From a virus, in the IMG/VR virus record IMGVR_UViG_3300032116_001111, positions 1 through 26,970 of that record: a DNA stretch of 26,970 nucleotides; one strand, 5' to 3'. Of this stretch, positions 13,138-21,136 are shown piece after piece (position 1 is the stretch's first letter; each line of letters begins with the position of its first letter). The notes beneath the pieces are model-generated. The model was not told the DNA's origin, did no database searches, and saw only the letters and a program-made list of their open reading frames with translations. The position numbers and the translations under genes are program-made.

Positions 13138-13581
13138 ATGTACGTCCGTTCTCTCATCGGCCAACGTGCTGGCCAGATCATTGAGACGCCTTATCACGTC
13201 GCTCAGGCGATGTTTATGAACGGCACAGCGGAGCCTGTGACGCCAGAAGAGGTCGAGGCGGCAAAGTTGCCGCCGGTAAGCCAGATCGAAACAAGGATGG
13301 GTGAAGACGAAATTCCGCAAGGATATGCGATCGAACCTGATCCATTCAAAGGCTTCAACGTCAAGGATCCGGGCGGCCACATCCTGACGAAAGACATTTT
13401 GCTCGAAAACATGCCACGGGCCCGTGAGTGGGCGCGCGAGCATCATGCCACGGTGCTTGGTGTACGGCCTCCGCAGGCTTCGAAACCTGGGCGCCCTGTA
13501 GGCGGCAGTAAACAGCAGCAGGCAGCGGCAATCGCGGCTGCATCGGCTGCGTCTCCGCCCCCTCCGCCTTCCGAAGAGTGA
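13138..13581 (+). CDS. Conserved small head-region protein, low-complexity tail
   Basis: This encodes 147 residues. The N-terminus (MYVRSLIGQRAGQIIETPYH) resembles short phage proteins found between capsid and connector genes whose start reads as a small beta-hairpin. The middle has DPFKGFNVKDPGGHILTKD and a helical segment (ENMPRAREWAREHHA). From about residue 108 the sequence becomes Pro/Gly/Ala/Gln-rich and likely disordered. GAGGGGAAATAA precedes the ATG, a strong ribosome binding site. The function is unknown to me; position suggests a minor head or head-completion factor. The long reverse-strand frame through this region is a coding shadow. Confidence 0.72.
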   Translation: MYVRSLIGQRAGQIIETPYHVAQAMFMNGTAEPVTPEEVEAAKLPPVSQIETRMGEDEIPQGYAIEPDPFKGFNVKDPGGHILTKDILLENMPRAREWAREHHATVLGVRPPQASKPGRPVGGSKQQQAAAIAAASAASPPPPPSEE

Positions 13582-13585
13582 AGAA

Positions 13586-14185
13586 ATGGAACGGATCACC
13601 ACTGTCGAGACAGCCGCCAGCCAATACCTGACGGACGTCTCAAGCGTGAAGGCTGATCTTGGCATCACAGATTCGTCTGAGGATGCCTACCTTGTCCGGC
13701 GTGTCAGTGAGGCATCTGCCCTTGCAGCGCGATATTGCGGCAGGGTTTTCAAGTCTGAGGTGGTGACTGACCGGTTTTACCTTGACGATCTGATGCCATC
13801 TCTGGTGTTGGCGCGTTTCCCGGTTACGGCGATTTCCAGCGTGACTGAAAACGGCGATGCGGTCGCATCGACGGAATATCGGTGCGACACAGAGACGGGA
13901 ATCTTGTACCGGCTTGATACCGATGGGAATCGGGTTCAGTGGGAAGCCGACACGGTAGTCGTCGCGTACACCGGCGGCTACACAACTATCCCCGCAGATT
14001 TAGACGGTGCGGTGATCGGCCTGATCAAGCACATGCGGGCATCCCGTCGGCGTGATCCTTCGGTTCGTAGCGTCCGCGTTCCGGATGTTATCGAGACGAC
14101 GTTCTGGGTCAAAGGGCCTGGGGAAAGCAACCTTCCCCCGGATATCGCCGGCACGCTTGATCTCTACAGGGCCGCGCGCCTGTGA
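13586..14185 (+). CDS. Head-tail connector (gp6-like / phiE125 gp8 type)
   Basis: This encodes 199 residues. It has the look of head-tail connector adaptors that dock under the portal: an N-terminal helical region (SVKADLGITDSSEDAYLVRR, then VSEASALAARYCGRVF), the central LVLARFPVTAISSVTENG strand with a conserved PV turn, and the C-terminal ADTVVVAYTGGYTTIPADL followed by helices (GAVIGLIKHM). Such proteins form a 12- or 13-fold ring sealing the DNA exit path. It starts 4 bases after the preceding stop and ends in a 4-base overlap with the next gene (GTGA). The pattern LxRFPV plus YTGGY plus IPxDL is strong support for this family. Confidence 0.85.
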   Translation: MERITTVETAASQYLTDVSSVKADLGITDSSEDAYLVRRVSEASALAARYCGRVFKSEVVTDRFYLDDLMPSLVLARFPVTAISSVTENGDAVASTEYRCDTETGILYRLDTDGNRVQWEADTVVVAYTGGYTTIPADLDGAVIGLIKHMRASRRRDPSVRSVRVPDVIETTFWVKGPGESNLPPDIAGTLDLYRAARL

Positions 14186-14535
14186 TCGAAAAAGAGATGA
14201 TCGCTGCTGCATGGCGCGAAGCCATGATGGCGGCTGGCGAGGCAGCAACCCTTCGCCGCGTCGTCTCAGGCGTGAACACCGACGCCACGGTTTATGTGAA
14301 ATCGATCCGGGTTCCGATCCGCGATTCCGCCGATGAAATGGAAGGCCAGACCTACGCGACGTCGCGGCGCTATCTGGTGCTGGCGGCTGATGTCGGGACA
14401 TGGCCGCTGCCGATCAAGCGCAATGACCAACTGATCGTCGATGGTGTCACGCTGTCGATTGAGAAGGTGGACAAGGCGGCTCGCCGCTATTCCGGGATGC
14501 AGATGGCCTACGAGGTCGAGGTCTACGGCGCCTGA
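14182..14535 (+). CDS. Head closure / head-tail joining protein
   Basis: This encodes 117 residues starting at a GTG that overlaps the connector stop by 4 bases. The fold appears to be a small beta-barrel (VYVKSIRVPIRDS, SRRYLVLAADVGTWPLPIKR, DGVTLSIEKVDK, MAYEVEVYG), as in phage head-closure proteins of the SPP1 gp16 or lambda FII type that plug the portal after packaging. The WPLP-x-RxD-Q sequence followed by DGVTLSIEKV is like the barrel strands of the head-tail joining family. Its position between connector and neck protein agrees. The exact family could be another neck protein, but a head-tail interface role is well supported by gene order. Confidence 0.7.
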   Translation: MIEKEMIAAAWREAMMAAGEAATLRRVVSGVNTDATVYVKSIRVPIRDSADEMEGQTYATSRRYLVLAADVGTWPLPIKRNDQLIVDGVTLSIEKVDKAARRYSGMQMAYEVEVYGA

Positions 14536-15224
14536 TGCTTTCAACCAAGTTTGACGCGCAGGACATCACGAAGGTCTTGCGGGACATGGTTGCGCTGACG
14601 GACACCGAGAAGTCCGCGATGCTTGCACAATTTGCGACCGTGGAGATCGCGGCGGCAGATCAGGCGAACGCATCGGCGATGGGGCGGAAGGTCCCCTATC
14701 AGACCTATGTCGATGGGCGCGCGAATTCGAATTTGATGTCGGTCCGGCCTGATGGCGTGATTGTTGCCGAATGGGAACTTGGCGTCGAGATGGTGCGCTG
14801 GATCTACACCACGCTCCGGGAAAAGGCTCCGGTGCTCAAAGGCGAGTACCGGGATTCGATCACGATCTTTGCTGGCGATCAGGCTGTTTCATCACCGGAT
14901 GACATCGGCGATGCAGACATGATCACCATCATGTCCACGGTGCCATACGCGCGTAAGCTCGAAGGCGTCGCTGGCAAGAAATATATGTCGTCGCAAGCCC
15001 CTGACGGTGTGTTTCAGGTGGTGCATGCGATGGCGGTTCGCCGGTTCAGCAACCAGGCGAAGATCCGATACACGTTCCGCACACTCTCCGGCATGACATC
15101 CTCTCTGGAGAGTTGGGCGACGCGGCGCATGGCGAAGAACGCCCGCAAGGTCGGCGTCCGCAAAGCGCAGCGCCAATACGACAAAGACACCCGTAATCCC
15201 GCAATTCTAATCATGCTGAAGTGA
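14535..15224 (+). CDS. Neck / tail completion protein (HK97 gp10-like position)
   Basis: This encodes 229 residues, starting in a one-base overlap with the preceding stop (TGATG). Features include an N-terminal helical region, a central WIYTTLREKAPVLKGEYRDS segment in which a short helix precedes strands, and a DADMITIMSTVPYARKLEG region. Residues in these positions (LRxxAPVxxGxYRDSI, VPYARxxE) are typical of gp10-like tail-completion proteins that bind the tail terminator. The C-terminus is very basic (RKVGVRKAQRQYDKDTR). It is longer than the common 120-160 residue version. Function is inferred from motifs and gene order, between head closure and tail terminator. Confidence 0.7.
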   Translation: MLSTKFDAQDITKVLRDMVALTDTEKSAMLAQFATVEIAAADQANASAMGRKVPYQTYVDGRANSNLMSVRPDGVIVAEWELGVEMVRWIYTTLREKAPVLKGEYRDSITIFAGDQAVSSPDDIGDADMITIMSTVPYARKLEGVAGKKYMSSQAPDGVFQVVHAMAVRRFSNQAKIRYTFRTLSGMTSSLESWATRRMAKNARKVGVRKAQRQYDKDTRNPAILIMLK

Positions 15225-15228
15225 GCCG

Positions 15229-15660
15229 ATGGCATCGAGCGCAGTTATCTCCGCGATCGAGGAATTGATCACGGATAACTGGACGCATTGCGATGTGCGT
15301 GGGTTTGCTGAAGAGCCCGATGCCGAAGTACCGACGGCGCTGGGCGACTTCGCTGAACTGACGTTCCCGGTGGAGCCGAGCGAAACCCAGATCAGCACCG
15401 GTACGCCCGGCAACAATGTGTTCCGCGAAGAGGGCGGGTTCAGGTTCTGCGTCTTTGCGAAGCGGAACGGCTCTGTGAGCGTGGCGACATGGTTGTCACG
15501 CATCGACACACTTCGTGACGCGCTGCGCAATTGGAGGTCGAGCGACGGCAACCTCCGCATCTTCGAAGTCCCGTCGCCAGCAATCAACAACAGGTCTGAT
15601 CGGAACGGCTACCGCGAACTGAGCATCGGGGTCGCCTACACGCACGACATCTTCAGGTAA
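15229..15660 (+). CDS. Tail terminator protein
   Basis: This encodes 143 residues. An N-terminal helix (SAVISAIEELITDNWTHCDV) is followed by strands, a long helix (SRIDTLRDALRNW) and a final strand pair ending in YRELSIGVAYTHD. This is the layout of phage tail terminators (lambda U / minor tail protein U-like), which form a hexameric ring on top of the finished tail tube and join it to the head. It begins 4 bases after the neck gene and ends 11 bases before the tail tube gene, the usual place for this protein. No single diagnostic motif can be named, so the call leans on layout and gene order. Confidence 0.75.
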   Translation: MASSAVISAIEELITDNWTHCDVRGFAEEPDAEVPTALGDFAELTFPVEPSETQISTGTPGNNVFREEGGFRFCVFAKRNGSVSVATWLSRIDTLRDALRNWRSSDGNLRIFEVPSPAINNRSDRNGYRELSIGVAYTHDIFR

Positions 15661-15671
15661 GGAGAACGGAA

Positions 15672-16595
15672 ATGGCATTCGGCGATACCGCAAAGTCTCG
15701 CATCGCGTACATCGCGGAATCGGCGTTTGGCACGACGCCGTCCACACCGACCTTCAAGGAACTTCGCCGCACGAGCGGCGGGCTTGAAACCCGCAAGGTC
15801 ACGGCAGTCTCCGGGCAAGTCAGCCTTGTCCGCGACATCCGGCAGGTCGTGCAGCTCGGCCAGGATGTCTCTGGCGACATCTCATTCGAGTTTAACAACG
15901 CGACCTTCGACGACTTCCTCGAAGCGGTTCTGGGCGGCGCGTGGTCGACGAATGTCGTGAAGACCGGCAATAACGACAAGTTCTTCACCTTTGAAGAGAC
16001 GATCGTCGTCGGTGCGACGTCGAACTATCTGCGGTTCCTCGGCTGCTCTATCGGCGCGATGTCGCTGAACATCGGCTCCCGCCAGATGATGACGGGCTCC
16101 GTCAGCGTCATGGGCAAATCCCAAAGTGCGACGGCCACTTCAATCATCTCTGGCGCGACCTACACTTCGGCGAATACGGAATCGGTGTTTACTGCCGACA
16201 AGGTGACGTCGTTGTCGATCCTCGGCGCATCTCCAGTCGTGGAATCGTTGCAGCTTTCGATCTCGCAAAACATGCGCGTCAGGCCTTCGGTCGGCACGCT
16301 CTACACCGATGAGTTCGGCAAGGGCGCGATCACAGTCACGGGTTCGTTCCGCGCGTTCTTCGCCTCTGGAACGCTGCCTGATGCGATCCTGAACCATACG
16401 ACTGGCGCGCTGTCGTTCACGGTCGGTGTCGATGTAAACAAGAAGTACACCTTCAGTCTCCCCGTGATCCAGATCACGGATGGCACCACGGTTCTCGGCG
16501 GCCAAGGCGATGACGTCATGGTCAACGTGAACTTCCAAGCCGTCTATGACACCTCTTCGTCGTCCACCATCTCAGTCACGAGGCTCGTCGCGTAA
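15672..16595 (+). CDS. Major tail tube protein
   Basis: This encodes 307 residues. The start (AYIAESAFGTTPSTPTFKEL, then RRTSGGLETRK) and the following QLGQDVSGDISFEFNNATFD are characteristic of a widespread siphophage tail tube family (Phage_tube_2 type). The protein polymerises as hexameric rings around the tape measure to form the DNA channel. The sequence is mostly beta with Gly/Ser/Thr-rich loops, and the C-terminus is a strand followed by a short SSSS linker. GGAGAACGGA precedes the ATG. The stop overlaps the next small gene by one base (TAATG). Length is in the upper normal range for the family, which may indicate an extra surface domain. Confidence 0.9.
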   Translation: MAFGDTAKSRIAYIAESAFGTTPSTPTFKELRRTSGGLETRKVTAVSGQVSLVRDIRQVVQLGQDVSGDISFEFNNATFDDFLEAVLGGAWSTNVVKTGNNDKFFTFEETIVVGATSNYLRFLGCSIGAMSLNIGSRQMMTGSVSVMGKSQSATATSIISGATYTSANTESVFTADKVTSLSILGASPVVESLQLSISQNMRVRPSVGTLYTDEFGKGAITVTGSFRAFFASGTLPDAILNHTTGALSFTVGVDVNKKYTFSLPVIQITDGTTVLGGQGDDVMVNVNFQAVYDTSSSSTISVTRLVA

Positions 16596-16771
16596 TGAAA
16601 ATCAAAATCCTTGAAGACGTCACCATCTATCCGGGTGGTGACAGCGAAGCATTCCGGGTCGATGTCGCGGCAGGGCAAGAGATCGATGTCCCGGACGCCT
16701 ACGGCGAGATGCTGGTCAAGAAGGGCCATGCGGAGAAGGTCGGAGGCAAGGCTCAGAAATCCGGCGAGTAA
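16595..16771 (+). CDS. Small tail-region protein of 58 residues
   Basis: ATG at 16595 overlaps the tail tube stop by one base, and the frame ends with TAA at 16769-16771. The peptide begins MKIKILEDVTIYPGGDSEAF and ends in a basic KKGHAEKVGGKAQKSGE tail. The middle (VAAGQEIDVPDAYGEMLVKK) resembles small beta-hairpin phage proteins in which a DVPDxxAxxLVxxGxA pattern recurs; similar short segments occur near head or tail genes in many siphophages. No ribosome binding site is evident, so it depends on coupling with the tail tube gene. It is likely real because it exactly fills the gap before the chaperone gene. Its role is unknown, possibly an assembly helper. Confidence 0.72.
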   Translation: MKIKILEDVTIYPGGDSEAFRVDVAAGQEIDVPDAYGEMLVKKGHAEKVGGKAQKSGE

Positions 16772-16795
16772 TCGCCAAAACGCAGAGGGGAAAAC

Positions 16796-17203
16796 ATGAA
16801 ACTTTCAGCATTGAAAAAGGCCGGTCGAGAAATCATCGAAGGCAAGTGGGTCGACAATCTGCCGAATTTACCTCCGGAGGTAGGGTTCCTCGTCGTCGGC
16901 CTCCAGCATCCGGAGGTGCGCAAGTTCACGGCAGAGGCGTATCGCGCGCTGACCGAGGAAGAGCGCAAGGATAACGACAAGCTCGAAGCGATCCAGCGCG
17001 ACCAGATCAAGCAAGTGCTGGTGCGCGGCTGGCGCGGGATCACGGATGAAGCTGGCGCCGACATCCCGTTCAACAAGGAATCTCTCACAGCCCTTGTTGA
17101 TGATCCGTGGTCTGGGCCGATGATCGTCCCCGCCATCAACACCGCAGTCGAAAAGGTCGGTGTCGTCGAGGCTGAAGCCGAAAAGGCTGACGCAAAAAAC
17201 TAA
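16796..17203 (+). CDS. Tail assembly chaperone, short form (lambda G-like)
   Basis: This encodes 135 residues ending at a TAA directly after the slippery sequence. It is acidic and helical, with an N-terminal KWVDNLPNLPPEVGFLVVGL region and a helix LTEEERKDNDKLEAIQRDQI. Lambda G-type chaperones coat the tape measure before tube assembly and are absent from the mature tail. Position between tail tube and tape measure is diagnostic, and the -1 frameshift to the following frame confirms the G/GT pair. GAGGGGA lies 6 bases before the ATG. Most ribosomes should terminate here, giving mainly the short form. Confidence 0.85.
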   Translation: MKLSALKKAGREIIEGKWVDNLPNLPPEVGFLVVGLQHPEVRKFTAEAYRALTEEERKDNDKLEAIQRDQIKQVLVRGWRGITDEAGADIPFNKESLTALVDDPWSGPMIVPAINTAVEKVGVVEAEAEKADAKN

Positions 17204-17273
17204 CAGAAGCCCTGAAGTGGCATCTTGTGTGGGGTGGCCGTCTCGAATGGTTGGAGACGGTGCTTGCCCCACA
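17194..17273 (+). promoter_or_regulatory. Programmed -1 ribosomal frameshift site with downstream stem-loop
   Basis: The heptamer A-AAA-AAC at 17194-17200 is in the correct phase (GCA AAA AAC) and is followed directly by the 0-frame TAA at 17201-17203. Slipping back one base continues into an open frame to 17568. Downstream lies a nested structure: TGTGGGG (17228-17234) pairs with CCCCACA (17267-17273), and inside it CCGTCTC (17238-17244) pairs with GAGACGG (17254-17260). The spacer of 27 bases is longer than the usual 5-9, so whether this stem stimulates the shift is uncertain. Confidence 0.88.
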
Positions 17274-17568
17274 ACTTGCCGCCAAAGGGCTGCCGTGCAA
17301 GCCGCTCGACGCGCGGCCAAAAATCCCTCCCCATCTCATCCCTATCTGGGATGCCTACGCCTCCCTTGAGCGTGATCGCCCTCTCACGATGGGCGGTCCC
17401 GGCCCGATTCCGTTTTCGTCGATTGATGCGTATGCGCGGCGCTACGGCATCGACGATCTTGTCGAGTTCGACAGGTTCCGCCGCCTGATCATGGCGATGG
17501 ACAGTCAATACTTGAGCCACGTCGCGGACGAAATGGCGAAAGAGACCAAGAAAGGAAAGAAGCGTTAA
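17200..17568 (+). CDS. Frameshift-expressed C-terminal part of tail assembly chaperone (lambda GT-like)
   Basis: This is the -1 frame continuation. After the slip the product reads on as LTEALKWHLVWGGRLEWLET and ends at 17568, adding 122 residues to the 135 of the short form for a fusion of about 257. The segment DAYARRYGIDDLVEFDRFRR and its aromatic surroundings are typical of the T domain that binds the tail tube protein in G/GT systems. A GTG at 17227 could start this frame by itself, but it lacks a ribosome binding site and the open frame extends upstream exactly to the slippery site, so the fusion is the better reading. The stop overlaps the tape measure start by one base. Confidence 0.85.
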   Translation, partial: LTEALKWHLVWGGRLEWLETVLAPQLAAKGLPCKPLDARPKIPPHLIPIWDAYASLERDRPLTMGGPGPIPFSSIDAYARRYGIDDLVEFDRFRRLIMAMDSQYLSHVADEMAKETKKGKKR

Positions 17569-20500
17569 TGGCGACAATGATGCCTCAAGAGGTCACGCGA
17601 AAGCTGACCATTCTGGCTGAAGAGAGGGGCTTCCCGCAGCTCATCTCGCAGTTCCAGAATCTTGAGCGCGCGATGTCACAGGGCGGCGCGAGCATCAAGA
17701 CCACGGAGAAGCAGTTTGCGGCTCTGGAGCGCCAATACTTCGCCGTCGATAAAGCGCAGCAGGATTTGGCGCGTCACGCCGCGCAGGCGTTCAAGGCTGT
17801 TGCGGGTGGTGCTGTAGATGCCGAGCGCGGCATTAAGTTGCTCAATGCGGCGATGGAGAAATACAACTCCCTATCGTCGCAGAAGTCAGCCAAGGAATCG
17901 GCTGGCGTCTTCGAGACTGAGCTGAAGCGGCTCGAAAACGTGCGCTCGCGTTACGACCAGGCGTACAAGGCGGCGCGTGATTACCAGAAGGCCATCGCGG
18001 AAATCAACGAACTGCACAAGGCCGGGCAGGTAAACGACGCGACACGCCGCGATCTGCTGATGCAGCAGCGGACCGAATACCGCCGTGTAATGGAGGAGGA
18101 GGTCAACGGCGGTCGCCTGAGTAGGTTGGGCCAGTCGCCTGTGAACAGCCTGTCGCTGCATCAAGCCCGCAACATGGGCTTCCAGTTGAACGACATCATC
18201 ACCGGCGTCATGTCCGGGCAGTCGTTGCCGATGATCGCAGCACAGCAGGGCGGTCAGATTTTCCAGATATTGCAGGACGGCCCCGGCGGCATTGGCGGCA
18301 GCATCAAGCGGCTGGGGACATATCTCGCCGATCTGATGACGCCGATGCGCATGGTCGTGGGCGGCTTCGTCGCGATTGGCGTCGCGGCCGCTGCGGCCTT
18401 CAACAGCGCGATCAATCGCTCCATCGCAGTTCAGCAGTCGCTCAACGGTATCGGCGCGGCTTCAGGCGTCTCCGCCAGTCAGTTGATGGCTATCGGCCGG
18501 CAATCGGCGTCGGCAGGCAATATCTCGAATATCGCTGGCATTCAGTATGCGTCGCAATTTGCTGGCGCTGGCATCAGCGGAGACCTGTCGCGGCGGCTGA
18601 CAACCGGCGTGCGCCGTTTCTCGCAGGCGTTTGGTGGTGAGGAGGCGGATGTCGCCAAGATGCTCACCACTGCGTTCGCCGATCCGGCGCGTGGTGCGGA
18701 GGAACTGAACAAGCGGCTGGGGTTCCTATCTCAAAGCCTCGCCGACGAGATCAAGAAAAAGCAGGCTCTAGGCGACCTCGACGGTGCGAGGGAGTCGCTC
18801 TTCAAGGCCTATAACGCTGCGCTTCAGAACGCGACGGTTCAGACCAACGTCCTGAGCGAAGCCTTCCATCAGATCAAGGTCGTCGCGTCGAACATCTGGG
18901 AATATACGGGCAGGCTTTTCACGCGCGAGACCGCGGCCGAGAGATACGAACGCCTGAAGTCAGGCACTCCTGTTATCCGCGGAAACCAATGGTCTGGTTT
19001 TTCACTCGGCTCTGGTGATGAAATCGGAAAGGCATTTCAGGAGGCATTGGAGGAGGCGAAGAAGAGCCTCCGTTCGCAACTTGAAATTCAAGCCAACCGC
19101 CAATCATTCATCGACCGCACGCGCACGCGCCTGATCGAAGACGGCTCGCTGAACGCGGCTGGTGTTCTCGCGCGCACATCGGCGGAAAAGGCGCTGATCG
19201 AAAGCCAGCGCGCCTACATTCAGGTGATGCGCGAGACGAAAGATGCGGTCCTCGCCAACATCGCGGCTGAGAACGCGCGCAATCAGGCCCTCGCCGAAGC
19301 GCAGCGCGCCCTACGCGATTACAACCGTGCCGCAGCGGATGAGGCATTCCTCGGCGGCGCTCGTACTGAGCGCGAACGCTATATGCGTCAACTGCAGTTG
19401 GACCGGCGCAATCTCAACGAACAGACCAACATCCTCGGCCCCCGCGCGTCTATTCCGGATTCGGAATGGCGTGCTCAGGTCAAATACAGCGAGCAATCTA
19501 AGAACCTTTCCAATCCGCGCCCTGCGCCAATTGACCCATTTGCCTCATACGGCGTCTTCCCGACGTTTGGAGGGAATCAGGATGGAGGTGTCCGCCGTAC
19601 ACTGAGTGAAAAGGTTCAGGACGCCGATTACCTTCGTCGTCATGTGCTGCGTCCGGAAGAAGTGGCCGATGTGCTACGAACAATGGGCATCCCCGTCCCA
19701 ACAATCAAAGGTGGGGCAGGCGCTGCGGCGCCCGGTAATATCTCACGCGAGATCACAGTCCGGCGCGGCGGCTTCGGCATGTCGTCGAACGCGCCAGGCC
19801 CCGTCGATCAAGGCCGCCTCGCCAATTGGGATGCGAACAAGTTCGGCCAGATGATGCACGACGCCGAAGTGGCGATTCAGGCACAGAACCGGGCGCTGGA
19901 AACCCAGAGGGCGAATTTCGGGAAGTCGGTCGAAGAGGTCGCGCGTTTCAACGAACAGACGCGCATGCTGAACGAATTGGAGCGGACCGGCATTCCGTTG
20001 ACGGCAGAGCGCGCCCAGAAGATTGCCGAGGTCGCAACCAAATTCGGCGAGGCCGCTGCGGCTCAGGACCGGTTTAAGGAAACGCTGGCGACGCTGAACG
20101 ACATGCGATCCGGCTTCATGGACGTCGGGAACTCAATGGTTTCGGCGTTCATGCGCGGCGAGCGTGGGGTGAAACTGCTGCAGGCAGGCATCAACAGCCT
20201 CACCAACTCGCTTCAGCGCATGTCGATGCGCTTGCTCGACAAGGCGCTCTTCGGCGACCAGAACATGAGCGGCGGTTTGCTTGGTTCGCTGTTCAGCAGC
20301 TTTATGGGCGGTGGCGGCGGCATATCCCCGCTGCCGGTCGGCATGGGTTCAGGCACGGGCGGCATCTACGCGCTGGGCGGCGCGTTCTCCGGCGGTCGCG
20401 AGATCACCCCCTTTGCTCGAGGCGGCGTCGTCAGGGGTCCGACGCTGTTCCCGATGGCGAATGGTGCCGGCCTCATGGGCGAGGCGGGCCCGGAAGCGAT

Positions 20501-20759
20501 CATGCCGCTGCGCAGGGGCCCGGACGGGCGTCTCGGCGTCTCTGGGTCTGGGGGAGGCGGTGGCGGCGTCGTCATCATCAACGAAAACCACACCCGTACC
20601 GCGTCGATGGAGACGAAGCAGGAGAAGGGTCCGGATGGCCGGACCATCATTCGCCAGATCATCCGCGAGGAAGTCGGCGGCATGATCGCATCCGGCGAGA
20701 CCGATAGCGCCAATCGCGGCCGCTATGGCATCCAAGCCCGGAAGGTGCTGCGCGGATGA
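17568..20759 (+). CDS. Tail tape measure protein
   Basis: This encodes 1063 residues, the longest protein after the intein is removed from TerL. The N-terminal 200 residues are coiled-coil-like (QFQNLERAMSQGG, EKQFAALERQYFAVDKAQQD). A conserved block (QLNDIITGVMSGQSLPMIAA, then QQGGQIFQILQDG) is typical of the lambda H-type tape measure family. A hydrophobic segment at about 262-285 (MRMVVGGFVAIGVAAAAAF) could cross the host membrane during DNA entry. Ala/Gln/Glu-rich helical repeats follow. Near residue 970 comes the Gly-rich GLMGEAGPEAIMPLRRG motif common in tape measure C-termini, then a poly-Gly linker and a helical end. At roughly 1.5 Angstrom per residue the tail would be about 160 nm, an inferred figure. 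Confidence 0.93.
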   Translation: MATMMPQEVTRKLTILAEERGFPQLISQFQNLERAMSQGGASIKTTEKQFAALERQYFAVDKAQQDLARHAAQAFKAVAGGAVDAERGIKLLNAAMEKYNSLSSQKSAKESAGVFETELKRLENVRSRYDQAYKAARDYQKAIAEINELHKAGQVNDATRRDLLMQQRTEYRRVMEEEVNGGRLSRLGQSPVNSLSLHQARNMGFQLNDIITGVMSGQSLPMIAAQQGGQIFQILQDGPGGIGGSIKRLGTYLADLMTPMRMVVGGFVAIGVAAAAAFNSAINRSIAVQQSLNGIGAASGVSASQLMAIGRQSASAGNISNIAGIQYASQFAGAGISGDLSRRLTTGVRRFSQAFGGEEADVAKMLTTAFADPARGAEELNKRLGFLSQSLADEIKKKQALGDLDGARESLFKAYNAALQNATVQTNVLSEAFHQIKVVASNIWEYTGRLFTRETAAERYERLKSGTPVIRGNQWSGFSLGSGDEIGKAFQEALEEAKKSLRSQLEIQANRQSFIDRTRTRLIEDGSLNAAGVLARTSAEKALIESQRAYIQVMRETKDAVLANIAAENARNQALAEAQRALRDYNRAAADEAFLGGARTERERYMRQLQLDRRNLNEQTNILGPRASIPDSEWRAQVKYSEQSKNLSNPRPAPIDPFASYGVFPTFGGNQDGGVRRTLSEKVQDADYLRRHVLRPEEVADVLRTMGIPVPTIKGGAGAAAPGNISREITVRRGGFGMSSNAPGPVDQGRLANWDANKFGQMMHDAEVAIQAQNRALETQRANFGKSVEEVARFNEQTRMLNELERTGIPLTAERAQKIAEVATKFGEAAAAQDRFKETLATLNDMRSGFMDVGNSMVSAFMRGERGVKLLQAGINSLTNSLQRMSMRLLDKALFGDQNMSGGLLGSLFSSFMGGGGGISPLPVGMGSGTGGIYALGGAFSGGREITPFARGGVVRGPTLFPMANGAGLMGEAGPEAIMPLRRGPDGRLGVSGSGGGGGGVVIINENHTRTASMETKQEKGPDGRTIIRQIIREEVGGMIASGETDSANRGRYGIQARKVLRG

Positions 20760-21136
20760 GCATGACCGATTGGCCATTCGGCCAGACCCACAAGCCCCTG
20801 CCGGGGATGAAGTCTTCGCCGCAGCGCAATGTGGTGTCGTTCCGGCCAGAGATCGGCCCGTCGATCGACCGCCGGCGTGGTTCCTCCAAGGTCCACAACG
20901 TCACGGTCTCATTTGATCTCACCAGCTTCACGGATTGCGACACGTTCAAGCAATGGTTCGAAGCCGACCTCTTGGACGGCACGCGGCCGTTTCTCTGGGA
21001 AGATCCGACCGAGCCGGGGATGCTGTACCAGTGGAAGTTCGGCGCTGAAGATGCGCCCTACGAGTTCACCTACGACCGCGGCACGTATGCGACGCTGACC
21101 TGCAAACTGGTGAGGATCGCCAAGTGGGTCGCGTAG
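20756..21136 (+). CDS. Distal tail protein (lambda M-like position)
   Basis: This encodes 126 residues, starting in a 4-base overlap with the tape measure stop (ATGA) and overlapping the next gene by 13 bases. After a Pro-rich N-terminus it is beta-rich: KVHNVTVSFDLTSFTDCDTF, FKQWFEADLLDGTRPFLWED, then APYEFTYDRGTYATLTCKLV. The FxxWFxxxLxxGxxPFxW pattern (residues about 62-81) is typical of small tail-tip proteins placed after the tape measure, such as lambda M or gene transfer agent equivalents, which connect the tube to the hub. The exact family is not certain, but position in the M-L-K-I/J order gives the role good support. Confidence 0.7.
   Translation: MSMTDWPFGQTHKPLPGMKSSPQRNVVSFRPEIGPSIDRRRGSSKVHNVTVSFDLTSFTDCDTFKQWFEADLLDGTRPFLWEDPTEPGMLYQWKFGAEDAPYEFTYDRGTYATLTCKLVRIAKWVA

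Noticed and set aside
10933-13668. A 911-codon open frame on the minus strand opposite the capsid region
   Set aside because: It runs antisense through the protease end, capsid, two head genes and the connector start, all well supported on the + strand. Its composition is rich in Arg, Asp, Val and His, as expected when GC-biased third positions are read backwards, and it shows no domain.
17227-17568. A separate gene starting at GTG 17227
   Set aside because: There is no ribosome binding site, and the frame is open back to the slippery heptamer, so expression by -1 frameshift as a fusion is the better explanation.
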